The notes beneath the pieces were generated by a model that saw only the letters and a program-made list of their open reading frames with translations, did no database searches and was not told the origin of the DNA. 64,000 bases of DNA from Symbiodinium natans. Its lineage: Eukaryota; Sar; Dinophyceae; Suessiales; Symbiodiniaceae. Every line of letters starts with the position of its first letter. The stretch's first letter is position 1. The position numbers and the translations under genes were made by a program. This document shows, piece after piece, positions 35,371 to 46,870 of this stretch. Location of the stretch: contig CAJNDS010000721.1 of NCBI GenBank assembly GCA_905221605.1, forward strand, positions 17,132 to 81,131, written 5' to 3'.

Positions 35371-36050
35371 ATGCGTGGTCCACACTCTTGCAGGATGTCG
35401 AGCATCCATGAGCCCCAATCTTGTTGGAGAGAGCGACCGCTCTCCAACCGTCTTCTTGTGAGGACTTTGCGGGTTTAGGGTTTAGGGTTTAGGGTTTAGG
35501 GTTTAGGGTTTAGGGTTTAGGGAGCAGCATGAACCTGGCAGATCTCCGAACACATACATATTGCAGTGCATTGCCAGTGTCGATATTACGCCTAATTGGA
35601 GAATAGCTGTATTTATAACCCAAGCATAACCATACTAGGGCACTTAAGGGGCTTTAAAAAGCAGGTTACTGTAAGTACGGCTATAACTCTAAACCCTAAA
35701 CCCTACACCCTAAACCCTAAACCCTAAACCCTAAACCCTAAACCCTAAACCATGCGTGGTCCACACTCTTGCAGGATGTCGAGCATCCATGAGCCCCAAT
35801 CTTGTTGGAGAGAGCGACCGCTGTCCAACCTTCTTCTTGTTAGGGACGTTTAGGGTTTAGGGTTTAGGGTTTAGGGTTTAGGGTTTAGGGTGCAGCATGA
35901 ACCGGCAGAGCCCCGAACACAGACATATTGCAGTTGCCAGTGTCGATATTACGCCTAATTGGAGAATAGCTGTAGTTTAGAACCCAAGCATAACCATACT
36001 AGGGCACTTCAGGGGCTTTAAAAGTAGGTTACTATAAAGTACGGCTAGAA
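35371..36050 (+). repeat. Tandem segmental duplication of a 300-bp mosaic unit
   Basis: Copy 1 (35371-35690) and copy 2 (35752-36050) share ATGCGTGGTCCACACTCTTG, then CAGGATGTCGAGCATCCATG, then an internal TTTAGGG array, then GATATTACGCCTAATTGGAG. The internal array is longer in copy 1 (35471-35521) than in copy 2 (35849-35891), and the copies differ by scattered substitutions and small indels. A CCCTAAA array lies before, between and after them. Confidence 0.9.
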
Positions 36051-36674
36051 CCCTAAACCCTAAACCCTAAACCCTAAACACTAAACCCTAAACCTCCAAG
36101 CACAACGCCAAAGACTGGGCCACCCGGGCAAGGTGGCGGGTGTTGGCCGCAGACAAAGCCTCACATGACGGAGGGGGAAAAGGGTCTAGGGTTTACGGGG
36201 TTTAAGTTGTCTAACCCTAAACCCTAAACCCTAAACCCTAAGCCCTAAGCCCTAAGCCCTAAACCCTAAACCCTAAACCCTGAACCGACCTTATAAATCC
36301 TAGGTCCTGAGCCCTACAAGCCTGGAACCCGAAAACCCTAAATCACTGTCTCGGAAGCTGGCACCAGGTGCACAGGCAGGTGTAAAGTTTAAAGTTTAGG
36401 GCTAGGGTGTAGGTTTAGGGTTTAGGGTTTAGGGTTTAGGGTTTAGGGTTTAGGGTTTAGGGTTTGGGGTTTGGGGTTTGGGGTTTGGGGTTTAGGGTTT
36501 AGTGTTTAGGGTTTAGGGTTTAGGGTGTAGGGGCTCCATACATGCAGGGGGTGGGCCCCCAACCAGCTAGAGGCCTCCTCATGGCTCCCCTGACATTTCC
36601 TAAGTTGGGGGGGGGGGGGTTTAGTGTTTAGGGTTTAGGGTTTAGGGTTTAGGAAGAGAAAAACACGATGACTT

Positions 36675-36765
36675 GGGTTCCTTATACTAACAGTCCTCAA
36701 TAGGGATTATCGTACCCCCGATTGTAATCCCTATTAAGGACTGTTACTGCAAGGGGAACATCCCA
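36675..36765. mobile_element. MITE-like element, family B copy 2
   Basis: The left arm CCTTATACTAACAGTCCTCA and the right arm TTAAGGACTGTTACTGCAAG are inverted repeats, with interior GGGATTATCGTACCCCCGAT. It matches copies at 30563, 38526 and 54477. Confidence 0.8.
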
Positions 36766-37347
36766 ACTGTTGATGCTAGGCAGCCCTGTATAATGCTAAG
36801 CCCCAACACCGCAGAACACCCCAGCAAAAACACAAACCGCTAAACCCGAGACCGTAAATCCTAAACCCTAAACCCCAAACCCTAAACCCTAAACCCGAAA
36901 TTAAATCCTGAACCCTAACCCCTAAACCCCTAAACCCGTAGACCCCTAAACCCCTAAACCCCTAAACCCCTAAACCCCTAAACAGCAAATCCTACGTCAC
37001 GACTGCGCACCTCCTGGCGTTGTGATCGCTGCGCCTCGGCATTCGGTGGTTCAGGGCTCACCCCCAGAGGTGAAGAGTTGCATGAAGTTTTCAGTGGGGT
37101 TTTGGTTAGGGTTTAGGGTTTAGGGTTTAGGGTTTAGGGTTTAGGGTTTAGGGTTTAGGGTTTAGGGTTTAGGGTTCAGGGTTTAGGGTTCAGGGTTTAG
37201 GGTTTAGGGTTTGGGGTTTAGGGTTTAGGGGTTGATTCCAGGGCTCATCGGGTGTGTAGAGTTTACAAGGCTTTGGGGTCTATTGGTCGAAGGTTTTCAG
37301 TGCTTACGAACCCTCAACCCTAGCCTCTAAACGACTCTAAACCTTAA

Positions 37348-37447
37348 CCAGTACTTGCTTAAGAACCCCCCAAAAAATAGTCTTCCTTATAAGGGTAATC
37401 TAGGGATTATTGCCTTTCTATTCTTTGAGGGTTCTCAAGCAAATAGT
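37348..37447. mobile_element. MITE-like element, family K
   Basis: The left end GTACTTGCTTAAGAACCC and the right end GGGTTCTCAAGCAAATAGTA are inverted repeats. The centre AGTCTTCCTTATAAGGGTAA is shared with 5146-5215. A right-end fragment also occurs near 38642-38660. Confidence 0.7.
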
Positions 37448-38133
37448 AGAAGACTGTCATCCGAGCACGCGAAGAACCCTATCCCAAGGCCCAACGGATC
37501 AGTGTACCTAGAAGCCCCTGCCTTAAACCACTGACAACTTTAGGACTTGGAGATAGAAGGAGAACGGGGGTTTAGGCTTTAGGGTTTAGGGTTTAGGGAT
37601 TGGGATTTGGGTTTAGGGTTGTTTAGTCACTAAACCCCAAAGCCTGGAAGAGCCCCAAGAAAACGCACACGCACCGTGCACAGCGCGTCCCAGGTGCGTT
37701 TGCAAACCAGCTGGATCTGGTACCGCGCCACCCTCGGAGGTGTTTGTTGTGGTTTGGGAGGTGGCTCTCAAGCCACTGTAAAAAACTAGGGTTTAGGGTT
37801 TAGGGTTCGGGGCTTGGGGCTTGGGGCTTGGGGTTTGGGGTTGGCTTGAAACTTAGCACTGAACAATGGACCTGCGCAACCCTAAGCCCATAAGCCGCTT
37901 CTGGGAGGATCTCTGGCCTTTGTCTGAGTTTAGGGCTTAGGGTTTAGGATTTAGGGTTTAGGGTTCAGGGTTACCTTAAACCTTTTGTGTTGGGACATTT
38001 GTGATGATGTTCCCTTGGGTGTTACACAAGCAAGAATGAAGCATGACTTCTAAGCAAACTATGGAATTTCCCACAGTGGAGCCCTACGCCTTCAAAACCG
38101 GAGAACAAAAGCTTCTCACCCTTGCCACCCTAT

Positions 38134-38243
38134 ACTAGACCCAGGAGTAACCTACAAGAAAAAGAGTACCCGTTTTGGTTTATAGGAGCTTCTCTAAGGG
38201 GTCTAACAAATGGAATAAGGGCCTACTCTGGGTCCTAGTATAT
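38134..38243. mobile_element. MITE-like element, family E copy 2
   Basis: The left end CTAGACCCAGGAGTAACCTA and the right end GCCTACTCTGGGTCCTAG are inverted repeats. This is the best-preserved pair of ends in the family. Confidence 0.75.
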
Positions 38244-38424
38244 CCCTATGCCACACAAGACGCCGTGAGCCCCAGAAGCCCCCCCAATCTAGCCTCATTC
38301 GCATCTAACCCTAAACCCTAAACCTGAAACCCGAAACCCTAAACCCTAAACCCTAAACCCTGAACCCTAAACCCTAAACCCTAAACCCTAAACCCTAAAC
38401 CCTAAACCCTAAACCCTAAACATT

Positions 38425-38624
38425 GGGATGCTCCCCCTGATACTAAGAGTCCTTAATCGGGATTGCAATAGGGGGAGTAACATCTAACCCTAAACCCTAA
38501 ACCCTAAACCCTAAACCCTAAACCTTGGCATGCTCTCCCTTATACTAAGAGCCCCGAGCAGGGATTACAATAGGGGGGTACGATAATCCCTATTCAGGGC
38601 TGCTTAGTATAAGGAGGAGTATCA
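38425..38624. mobile_element. MITE-like family B: truncated copy, telomeric array, full copy
   Basis: A left half-element (38425-38485, GATACTAAGAGTCCTTAATC) is followed by CCCTAAA units (38484-38525). A full element follows (38526-38624, with TTATACTAAGAGCCCCGAGC and GGCTGCTTAGTATAAGGAGG arms). Another CCCTAAA array precedes the first half. The array seems to have replaced the right arm of the first copy. Confidence 0.7.
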
Positions 38625-39059
38625 CAACCCCAAACCCCAAAGCCGGGTTCTTAAGCAAATAGTAGAACCCTGAACCCATCTTATCGCCCAAGAGGCCCTG
38701 GAACCCTTGAACCCCATAAACTCTGAAAGCCCGAACTGACCTACATACCCGACTATTCACCATACACCCTAGAAGCACTGCTTATGAACTGTCTTGGGGG
38801 ATTTTGGACCCGAATCCCTAAACCCCAAACCCAAACCCTAAGCCCTAAATCCAAAAACCCTAAACCCCAAACCCGACATCCTAAACCCCCAAACCCTAAA
38901 CAAAGCCCAGACACTGCCCGGGGCTGAACCTGCGACCTGATCATCTGAGCTTTGCCTGGGTGAAGGGCGTGGGCGGCTTTTGAGGGTTTGGGGTTTTGGG
39001 TTTCGAGTTTAGGGATGTCTAGGGTGCAGGGCTTAGGGTTGAATAGGGTTTAGGGCTTC

Positions 39060-39270
39060 GTGCTTTTTTGGGGTGGAATTGAGGTGTTTGAGTTTGGGGT
39101 TTAATGATGGTTTTTTTGGGTGGAATCGAGGTGTTTGAGTTCAGGGTGTTTAATGGTTTTTTGGGCGGAATTGAGGTGTTTAAGTTTAGGTTTCATGTTG
39201 TTTTGTAAATGGTTGAGGTGTTGAAGTGTTGGGCTTAATGGTTTTGTTGGGTGGAATGGAGTTTAAGTTT
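39060..39270 (+). repeat. GT-rich minisatellite of about 45-50-base units
   Basis: Four to five degenerate units each contain TTTTTGGGTGGAATTGAGGT, GTTTGAGTTTAGGGTTTAAT and GGTT-like segments. Further partial units occur near 39413-39440. It is probably telomere-derived because each unit holds a TTTAGGG remnant. It is non-coding. Confidence 0.65.
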
Positions 39271-41047
39271 AGGGTTTAGGGCTGAGGCTTTTTTGGGGCT
39301 TGGGTTGAACGCTCTGGAATGGGGAATTAGGCACCTTGTATACCCCTATATACCCTTTACGGGATTATGTAGAGCACCTACGAAGAGCCAGTAGGTAAAG
39401 CCTTAGTGTATCGCAGTTTTCTAGGGGGATTGAGGTGTTCAGGGTTGAGCTTCTCTGCAGGGCTTGCGCTGGTAAAAGGGGTGTCCTTTTTGGTTTAAAG
39501 GGGCCGATAAGGGAACCTAAAACCCTGAAAAAGGGTAATAAGGGTTTAGGGTTTAGGGTTTAGGGCTTAGGGGAGTTGGAAGGTGCTTGGGGATGTTTGG
39601 GGTTTGGGGGGGGGGTTAAGGTTGCGGTTTGGGTTTAGGGCTTCCGGGTTTAGAGGGTTGAGGTGTGTGTGTCCTTGTGTACGTGTGATTTGTTGGGCGG
39701 AGCAAGGGGGGGGGGTAATTTGAGTTTCGGGCTTTGGGGTTTGGAGTTTTCGGGTTTAGGGTTTCGGGTGTGGTGTGCCGTGCTTGGTTTCAAAGCCATT
39801 CTGTGTAGCTTGAATGCTTGACAACCCTAAACTCTAAACCCTAAACCCTCAACCCTAAACCCGAATGAGGAAAACAAGCAAGCACTGGCAGCTTGCGCGG
39901 CTGAAAAACCCAAAACCCCTAACCCCTAACCCCTAAACCCTAAACCCTAAACCCTAAACCTGGGTCGGACGAGGAGGGGGGTGGGGGGAGGCTGCGCCTG
40001 ACGGGCTTGGAAAGGAATGCTCTTCATGGCATGGTCTAGCACCCTAAACCCCAAACCCCAAACCCCAAACCCTAAACCCTAAACCCTAAACCCTAAACCC
40101 TAAACCTGGGTGTCGCTTCCAGCGTTACAAGACAGGCCGGCCGTTCTAAAGTCCTGACTTCTCTCAGGTCAGGTTTCCTCCCACCCGAAAGTCTGAAACC
40201 TAAAACCCTTACCCCTGGTAGAGAAGTCTCAGACCCTAAGCCCTAGCCCTAAACCCTAAACCCTAATTCCTAAACCCTAAACCCTAAGCCCTAAACCCTA
40301 AAACCCTAAAACCCAAAACCCAAACCCTAAACCCTAAACCCTAGCCCTAAACCCTAAACCCGAAACCCTAAACCCCTACTTTAAATTCTCCCCTCCTGGA
40401 GCTTTGGCTTGACGGCCCTTTATAGGGTTTAGAGTTGCAGGGGGTTTGTGTTCTGAGCTCTCCCAGACCTATCGCCACACACCCGAAATCCTAAACCCTC
40501 TGTCTAGGGTTTAGGGTTTAGGGTTTAGGGTTTAGGGCTTAGGGTTTCGGGTTTAGGGTTTAGGGTCTAGGGTCTAGGGTCTAGGGTTTAGGGCTTAGGG
40601 CTCTGTTGCAGCTTGTGTGGCGGAAACATGTGCTCATAAGCGGTCGTCCTCCCGGACCTTCCAAAGGTATGTCATGGGTTGGCCATTTGCGCTTGGGTTC
40701 AGGGTTTAGGGTTTAGGGTTTGGGGTTTAGGGTTTAAGGTTTAGGGTTTAGGGTTTAGGGTTTAGGCTTCGGTGATTTGGGGGCTTAGGGCTTCGAATTA
40801 GATACTGGCTCTGCCATATGCAGGCTGCCCACCACTGCAACTGCAGAACCAGGTGCGACCAAACAAAGATGGCAAGCGTTGCGATCGCTCTCAGCAACTT
40901 GCTTTCGGGAGGCATGGCACCCCTAGACCGCCCCTCCCCCAACCCCAGAAGCCCTAAAACCCCTCAACCCGAAAGCCGACACCCCTCCACCCAAACCCGC
41001 TAAGTATCTGCCAACCCTAAACCCTAAACCCTAAAAACCCTAAAAAC

Positions 41048-41247
41048 CCCATAAACCCTATAAACCCTATAAACCCTATAAACCCTATAAACCCTATAAA
41101 CCCTATAAACCCTATAAACCCTATAAACCCTATAAACCCTATAAACCCGATAAACCCTATAAACCCTATAAACCCTATAAACCCTATAAACCCTATAAAC
41201 CCTATAAACCCTATAAACCCTATAAACCCTATAAACCCTATAAACCT
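41048..41247 (+). repeat. (CCCTATAAA)n array
   Basis: About 22 copies of a nonamer equal to the telomere heptamer plus TA, with one CCCGATAAA variant. Ordinary CCCTAAA units flank both sides. Confidence 0.95.
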
Positions 41248-43584
41248 AAACCCTAAACCCTAAACCCAAAACCCTAAACCCTAAACCCTAGCCCTGCCTA
41301 AGGTCTAGAGACACGGCCATGGCAAGGCCCGTGGCTTTGAAAATAACTCAAAATTGCGCCGTGGCCCAGTGTGCACTTGAAGCTACGAAGCCTCAACCCT
41401 AAACCCTAAACCCTAAACCCTAAATCCTAAGCCCTAAACCCTAAACCCTAAACCCTGCTACGCTCTGAGTGCTGGCACGACTATGTGAAATGGACCACTG
41501 CGCAGCAAGGGCGGCAACAATCGCTGTGACACGCCTAGCCTACATGCAAGGTATCTTAAACCCTAAACCCTAAACCCTAAACTCTAAGCCCTAATTTCCA
41601 AAAGGAGCCCTTTTAGAAACGGACACAAGAGACCCTGAGAGCTAACACAACCCCTTCCCATATCAGCGTACATCCAAGACTAGAGGAAGGTGAGGAAGTT
41701 GAAGCCAATCAGCGTTCTTCGTGGAACTCACCTACTGCAATGAGCCGAAAGCGTCAGCGGCTGCTCTGCTAGGGGGCTTAGGGATTACAGGGGTACAGGG
41801 TGTAGGGTTTAGTAGGGTTTAGTAGGGTTTAGTAGGGTTTAGGGTTTAGGGTTTAGGGTTTAGGGGCGAATGCATTGATCCTACCCTGTTACAATTCCCC
41901 AACAAATTATCCCCCTCTAATGCATAGTGGACTAGTTCTCTAAATTCAGGTCCCCTTGTGGGTTCTGTCTACAGTACGGCACCCTTAAAGCAAGGACCCA
42001 AGAGAGACCCCAAGTTCGAGAATACTACTTCCATACAGCCCAAGATTTGGAATCTTCCAGCTTCGGGGATCAGCCTGAACTCTTACTTATTTAGTTGCAG
42101 GGTTTAGGGTTTAGGGTATTCTTGTGGTGAGGGAAGAGTGGAGGCTCTGGGATAAACCCTTTAACGACCAGATGTGCACACATACATACGTATGTATATA
42201 TATATACATATATATATGTATATGTATATATATATAAATACACAGCAACAGAAAGTAATTATCAGCATCTTACCATCGTGGCTTTCGCCATGGCATGCAT
42301 ATGGTTTCCGCCGGCACATATGAAACTGGCTTGCCTATGCCCACAGATAAAGCGCAACATTTCGATTGTCAAATCTCTACGTGAGTAGGTCGGTAAGCAG
42401 CGACACAGACAAACCTTCTGCATGACACTCCTGTCGCTGTCTTATCTTAAGCCCCTGTCTGAAGGGCCCTGTCAAAGCACCCCCCCGAAGCCTAAACAAA
42501 GACATAAACCCCAAACTTGGGCCCCAAATCCTGAGACCGACAGGCTTAGGGTTTAGAGTTCAGGGCCTAAGGCCTTGGAAACCCCGAACCTCTCAATGGC
42601 TTAACTTAAGTTGCCGCGATGTTCCGAAGAAAGCAAGAAGCCTAAACCCCGTGTGGGGTTTCGGGTGTAGGGTTTAGGTTTAGGGACTAAATGGTTTAGG
42701 GTTTAGGGTTTAGGGTCCCTGCGCCTCTGATCCAACCCCCTCCTCAGCCCTGACAACCTAAACGGCTCGAGCACCTAGGCAAGGTTTCCCGAGGGAGGAC
42801 AGGCGCAACTTTGTATGATCGCTTGTCACAGGGGCGACAATTTTCTTGGGACCTTAACAAAATAATGTTGCTTAGTTTCTCCTTGGGCTGTGCTTCTCAA
42901 GCCGAGGCGTTCGGCTTCTAGATCATTCAATTGGTTATTTGTGAACCCTGAGCCCCCTGTTTAGAGTTTAGAGGGCGGGAACTTCGAGCTTAAGGTGTGC
43001 AATGAGTGCGACTCTCGCAAAAAAAACACCCTGTAGCTCAAGGCTTGGGAGGAGCAATTTCTGTGGGCATTGCTACAAAGGGCCGCAAACCAGAATCCCT
43101 AAGCCCTAAGCCCTGAACCCTATACAGGCCCCTTTCGGCAAAGAATGGGCCGTGCCTCAGGGCCGACATTGCAAGGCTGGATAGCGGCAGCAAACGCTTG
43201 TTTTCTATCTGGTGCCAAGTAGGGAATTCGGGAATTTGGTACCTTATCTCCCAGACAGGGCCACAGGTTTAGGGTTTAGGGTTTAGGGTTTAGGGTTTAG
43301 GGTTTAGGGTTTAGGGTTTAGGGGAATGCAAGGTACTGGAGCCCCTATTGAGACTAATTGTTGGGCTTGGCCTGGACTCTACCCTACTCATGTGGGCTGA
43401 ATGTGATGAGACAGGGAAGCAGTCCGGTGGTTCGAGTAGTGGGACCCGACACATGCTTCTTTCTTGGGCTTAAGGTTCGAGGTTGTGAAATCCTGCCCCT
43501 AAGTTGAAGCTCTTAACCCGGACCTGCGCCTGATAATGTCCGCCAAACTGGCAAGCAGCGTGCTCCAGGCAGCTGCAAAAAATC

Positions 43585-43680
43585 CTCTCTAAATTAGGGT
43601 CCCTTTTGGGGTCCTTACTATCAGGCGGCCCCTCTTCATTAAGGTACCCGAAAAGGGACCATAAGTTAGAGAACTGACCA
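43585..43680. mobile_element. MITE-like element, family C copy 2
   Basis: The left arm CTCTCTAAATTAGGGTCCCT and the right arm AAAGGGACCATAAGTTAGAG are inverted repeats about 25 bases long. The interior is short and non-coding. Confidence 0.8.
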
Positions 43681-43727
43681 CATGGAAGTTGGTGGGTGTG
43701 TCCGGCGCGGCACTATGCAAAGGACAC

Positions 43728-43856
43728 GCTATCTCGAGTGCAGCAGGCCCTAAACCCTAAACCCTAAACCCTAAACCCTAAACCCTAAACCCTAAACCCT
43801 AAACCCTAAACCCTAAACCCTAAACCCTAAACCGTGCTATCTCGAGTGCAGCAGGC
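43728..43856 (+). repeat. 21-bp exact direct repeat bracketing a CCCTAAA array
   Basis: The same 21 bases, starting GCTATCTCGAGTGCAGCAGG and ending C, occur at 43728-43748 and 43836-43856. A perfect CCCTAAA array (43749-43833) fills the space between, so this looks like an insertion with target duplication. Confidence 0.95.
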
Positions 43857-44069
43857 TCTGAGTGAGAAGTTGTCGATCGCAGCGCAGAAAATGAGCGTCA
43901 CGGTTGTAGCGTTTCGTGATTCTTCAGTTCACATCCGAGCCCGTGGGGGAAATTAATTAGCGTTTAGCGTTTTGGGTTTAGGATTTGGGGTTTACATTCA
44001 GATGTTCGGTGTGGCAGTCTCTAATCCCCCACATGATCACCGTTCCGGCCAATAGTTTTTTGGTAGGGT

Positions 44070-44107
44070 GGGGGGGGGGGGGGGGGGGGCGGGCGGGGGG
44101 GGGGGGG

Positions 44108-44143
<36 letters not shown>

Positions 44144-44145
44144 CG

Positions 44146-44191
<46 letters not shown>
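44070..44191 (+). repeat. Poly-G tract of about 120 bases
   Basis: Almost pure G with a handful of C interruptions near 44090-44107 and 44144-44146. Proline-rich or glycine-rich open frames across it are artefacts of the tract. Confidence 0.95.
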
Positions 44192-44192
<1 letters not shown>

Positions 44193-44197
44193 AAAAA

Positions 44198-44286
44198 AAC
44201 ATGATGATGATGATGATGATGATGATGACGATAAACGATGACGATCATCATCAGCAGCAGCAGCAGCAGCCGGAGGAGGAGGAGCA
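44198..44286 (+). repeat. Trinucleotide repeat chain (ATG)n-(CAG)n-(GGA)n
   Basis: Runs of GAT/ATG, then CATCATCAG, then CAGCAGCAG, then GGAGGAGGAG follow one another directly after the poly-G tract. It is a simple-sequence cluster without a supported gene. Confidence 0.85.
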
Positions 44287-46510
44287 GTCGCATAACAAGT
44301 CTGCATTAGACAGATGCTGGATGTCCCAACCCAAGTAGCAAGCAAAAAGCGTTGAGCCGAGCCTTTCAAATTACTGTTACGGGTTTTGGATCTGCGCTCA
44401 GTGATCAGCGTCGACAAAAACCCTAAACCCTAAACCCTAAACCCTAAACCCTAAACCCGAAACCCGAAACCCTAAACCCTAAACCCTAAACCCTAAACCC
44501 TAAACCCTAAACCCTAAACCCTAACCAAACGAACCCTGAAGTCGGGACCATATACCCGAGACTACAACAATGACTAATAAGGTAAAAGAACCCTAAACCC
44601 TAAACCCTAAACCCTATAAACCCTAAACCCTAAACCCTAAACCCTAAACCGGGTTCATTTGGTTCTCAAGGTGCTTGGGGTTCTCCTGTACCCCCGAATC
44701 AAGGGAGTGCTACTCGGACCCGTCAGGACGCACCCCGAAGAGGTTCGCCTAATATGCGCCCAACATGGCCCTCATCAGGGTTTAGGGTTTAGGGTTAGAG
44801 GGTCTTCTAAACAGGGTCCCACCTTAGGGGGTCCAAGCTAGTGAAAGAGATCCGGAGGCACAAATGGAACCAACTAAACCCATCGTGCTTTTGCCTTGTG
44901 TCGATCGAGGCAGGGTCTGGCCCTTTGTTTCGTCCACTGTGCTTCCTCTTCGCCTTCTGTAGCGCCGGCCGTTGGCTCCGCAACCCTCCCTAAGACCTAA
45001 GGCCTAAGACCCTTAGACCTGAAACCGCCAAAGCCCCCCTAAACTTCTCCTAAACCCCTAAACCCTAAAACCCTAAACCCTAAACCCAAATGCCTTACCT
45101 TAGCCCGCCATCACGAAACCTTAAAGTCGCTGAGTCGCTGAACTGTAAACATGCAAAACTGGCACTCAACTCCCTAGCCTGGCACTCCTTCTGTGTTGGG
45201 GTTTAGGGTTTAGGGTTTAGGGTTTAGGGTTTAGGGTTTAGGGTTTAGGGTTTAGGGTTTAGGGTTTAGCGTTTAGGGTTTAGGGTTTAGGGTTTAGGGT
45301 TTAGGGTTTAGGGTTGGGGGAATCTGAATCATGGCTCTGTGTGGTTCGGGCTGCTTAGGGTGCAGGGGTTCTTCCTAAACAGAACTCGAGATCCCTTTAA
45401 TAGGCTTTCGTGATTCATATAGGTGCCCAAGCAAGGGACCCGAAACTTAGGGAACGCACTATGCCATGGGAACTGTAGGTCAAACAAACTCTGGGATTTG
45501 TCCGGAAAGGAATCTACCCAGAAAGCCCTGTAAGCTAAGTTACACCCAGAAAAAACCTTTGAAGCAGGGGTGTTTCCTAATCATTCAAGCCGTTTCCCAC
45601 ATCAAAGGGTCAGTCCTTAAACCCTAAACCCTGAACCCCAAACTACAATTCAACCATGAACTCTAAACCCTAAACCCTAATCCCAAAACCCGAATCTCTA
45701 AACCCTAATAATCCCTAAACCCTAAACCCCAAACCCTAAACCCTAAACCCTAAACCCTAAACCCTAAACCCTAAACCCTTAGGGCTTCATTCTGCAAGGG
45801 GTGTGGCCCGGCCGCGCGAGAGGAGGTGGTGAACCAGGCACACGGTGATGTCACACCCAGCGTGCTCAAATCGGGTTTGGCATTTAGGGTTTGGGGTTTA
45901 GGGTTTAGGGTTTGGGGTTTAGGGTTTGGGGTTTAGGGTTTAGGGTTTGGGGTTCAGCTCCTCCTAGCACTGGCCCTCTCTAAACAGAAGCAAGCACTCC
46001 CCAGAACTCCTAGAGGGTTTAGGGTTTAGGGTTTAGGGTTTAGGGTTTAGGGTTTAGGGTTTGTACCCCCCCTTAGAACCTTAATGTAAAGAAGTTCTTT
46101 AAAATATTCACTTGGGTTTTGACATACAAACAAGTGAAATAATAATTCCTAAGGGGTCTATAGTTTGGTGTTCCTTAAGCAGATCCTCGCCCAACCCTAA
46201 ACCCTAAACCCTAAACCCTAAACCCTAAACCCTAAACCCTAAACCCTAAACCCTAAACCCTAAACCTTAAACCCTAAACCCTAAACCCTAAACCCTAAAC
46301 CCTAAACCCTAAACCCTACGCGCGCTTCTAGTCCTCCTCAGCGACCTCGAAGTCGAGCTCGGGGGAACCGGATGTTGGCTTGCCGACGGTGCTGAAGATC
46401 AAATTCTCTGCGCGAAGCTCATCGGGTATCCTGAGCTCTAAACCCTAAACCCTAAACCCTAAACCCTAAACCCCAAACCCCAAACCCCAAACCCCAATAC
46501 CAAACCAAGA

Positions 46511-46870
46511 ATTTCAAGAAGGACTAAGAAGGTCTCCCGATCTTGAATGGGGCAGCTTTACAAGGAACCTACAGTAGGACGCCCAAAACGGGAAACAGGG
46601 CTGACTGGGAGATCTAGTATCACAAGGTTGTCGCTGCTTGCAGAAGGGTCCACTCCGATTTCGATGGCTGGAGTTCTGCTGGCGTCCGTGGTGATCATGA
46701 AGGAATTGACCGTGCCCGGGTTGTCCTGGAAAACTTGTTCGGACCACTTCTCACGAAGCTCATTCAGCCTCAGTGCCAACGCCGGAAAATTTACTTGTGA
46801 TTGTTGCTGGCTCTTTGCTTGACTACGCGCGAAGGCAGGACTGTCATCAGAGATAGCGGGGCTATAATGA
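46511..46870 (-). CDS. Possible captured coding fragment, unknown protein
   Basis: About 100 codons on the minus strand are open and read like ordinary protein, including LNELREKWSEQVFQDNPGTV and SFMITTDASRTPAIEIGV, ending at a stop near 46558. There is no convincing start: upstream the frame enters a simple repeat. It may be an exon or a gene fragment trapped among telomeric arrays. Chance is a real alternative, since the other strand also has an open frame of 91 codons. No family is recognised. Confidence 0.25.

Larger units (their letters stand above)
30660..36100. repeat. Telomere-repeat block 9
   Basis: TTTAGGG arrays lie at 31267-31295, 31706-31760, 32128-32246, 32889-32975, 33738-33885, 34628-34670, 35009-35065, 35471-35521 and 35849-35891. 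CCCTAAA arrays lie at 31070-31130, 31996-32037, 32392-32482, 32695-32772, 33591-33650, 34283-34536, 35311-35370, 35691-35751 and 36050-36092. The interval 31404-31690 is array-free, without a gene I can support (one 63-codon frame from 31402). Confidence 0.9.
36101..40800. repeat. Telomere-repeat block 10
   Basis: CCCTAAA arrays lie at 36212-36285, 36860-36985 (CCCCTAAA variants), 38307-38420, 38484-38525, 39909-39960, 40041-40106 and 40230-40375. TTTAGGG arrays lie at 36410-36530, 36620-36652, 37107-37230, 37565-37622, 37787-37842, 40504-40590 and 40697-40766. The interval 38640-39000 contains only degenerate units. No gene is seen. Confidence 0.88.
40801..46510. repeat. Telomere-repeat block 11
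   Basis: CCCTAAA arrays lie at 41397-41456, 41556-41594, 43749-43833, 44417-44523, 44591-44649, 45618-45780, 46195-46318 and 46440-46497. TTTAGGG arrays lie at 41795-41862, 42690-42716, 43267-43322, 45198-45314 (about 16 units), 45882-45955 and 46016-46061. Two nearly array-free stretches, 41870-42540 (with a TA microsatellite at about 42185-42235) and 42720-43260, hold no gene that I can support. Confidence 0.88.

Noticed and set aside
43978-44417. Proline-rich and glycine-rich open frames on both strands
   Set aside because: They are produced by the poly-G tract and trinucleotide repeats, and have no start context or domain.
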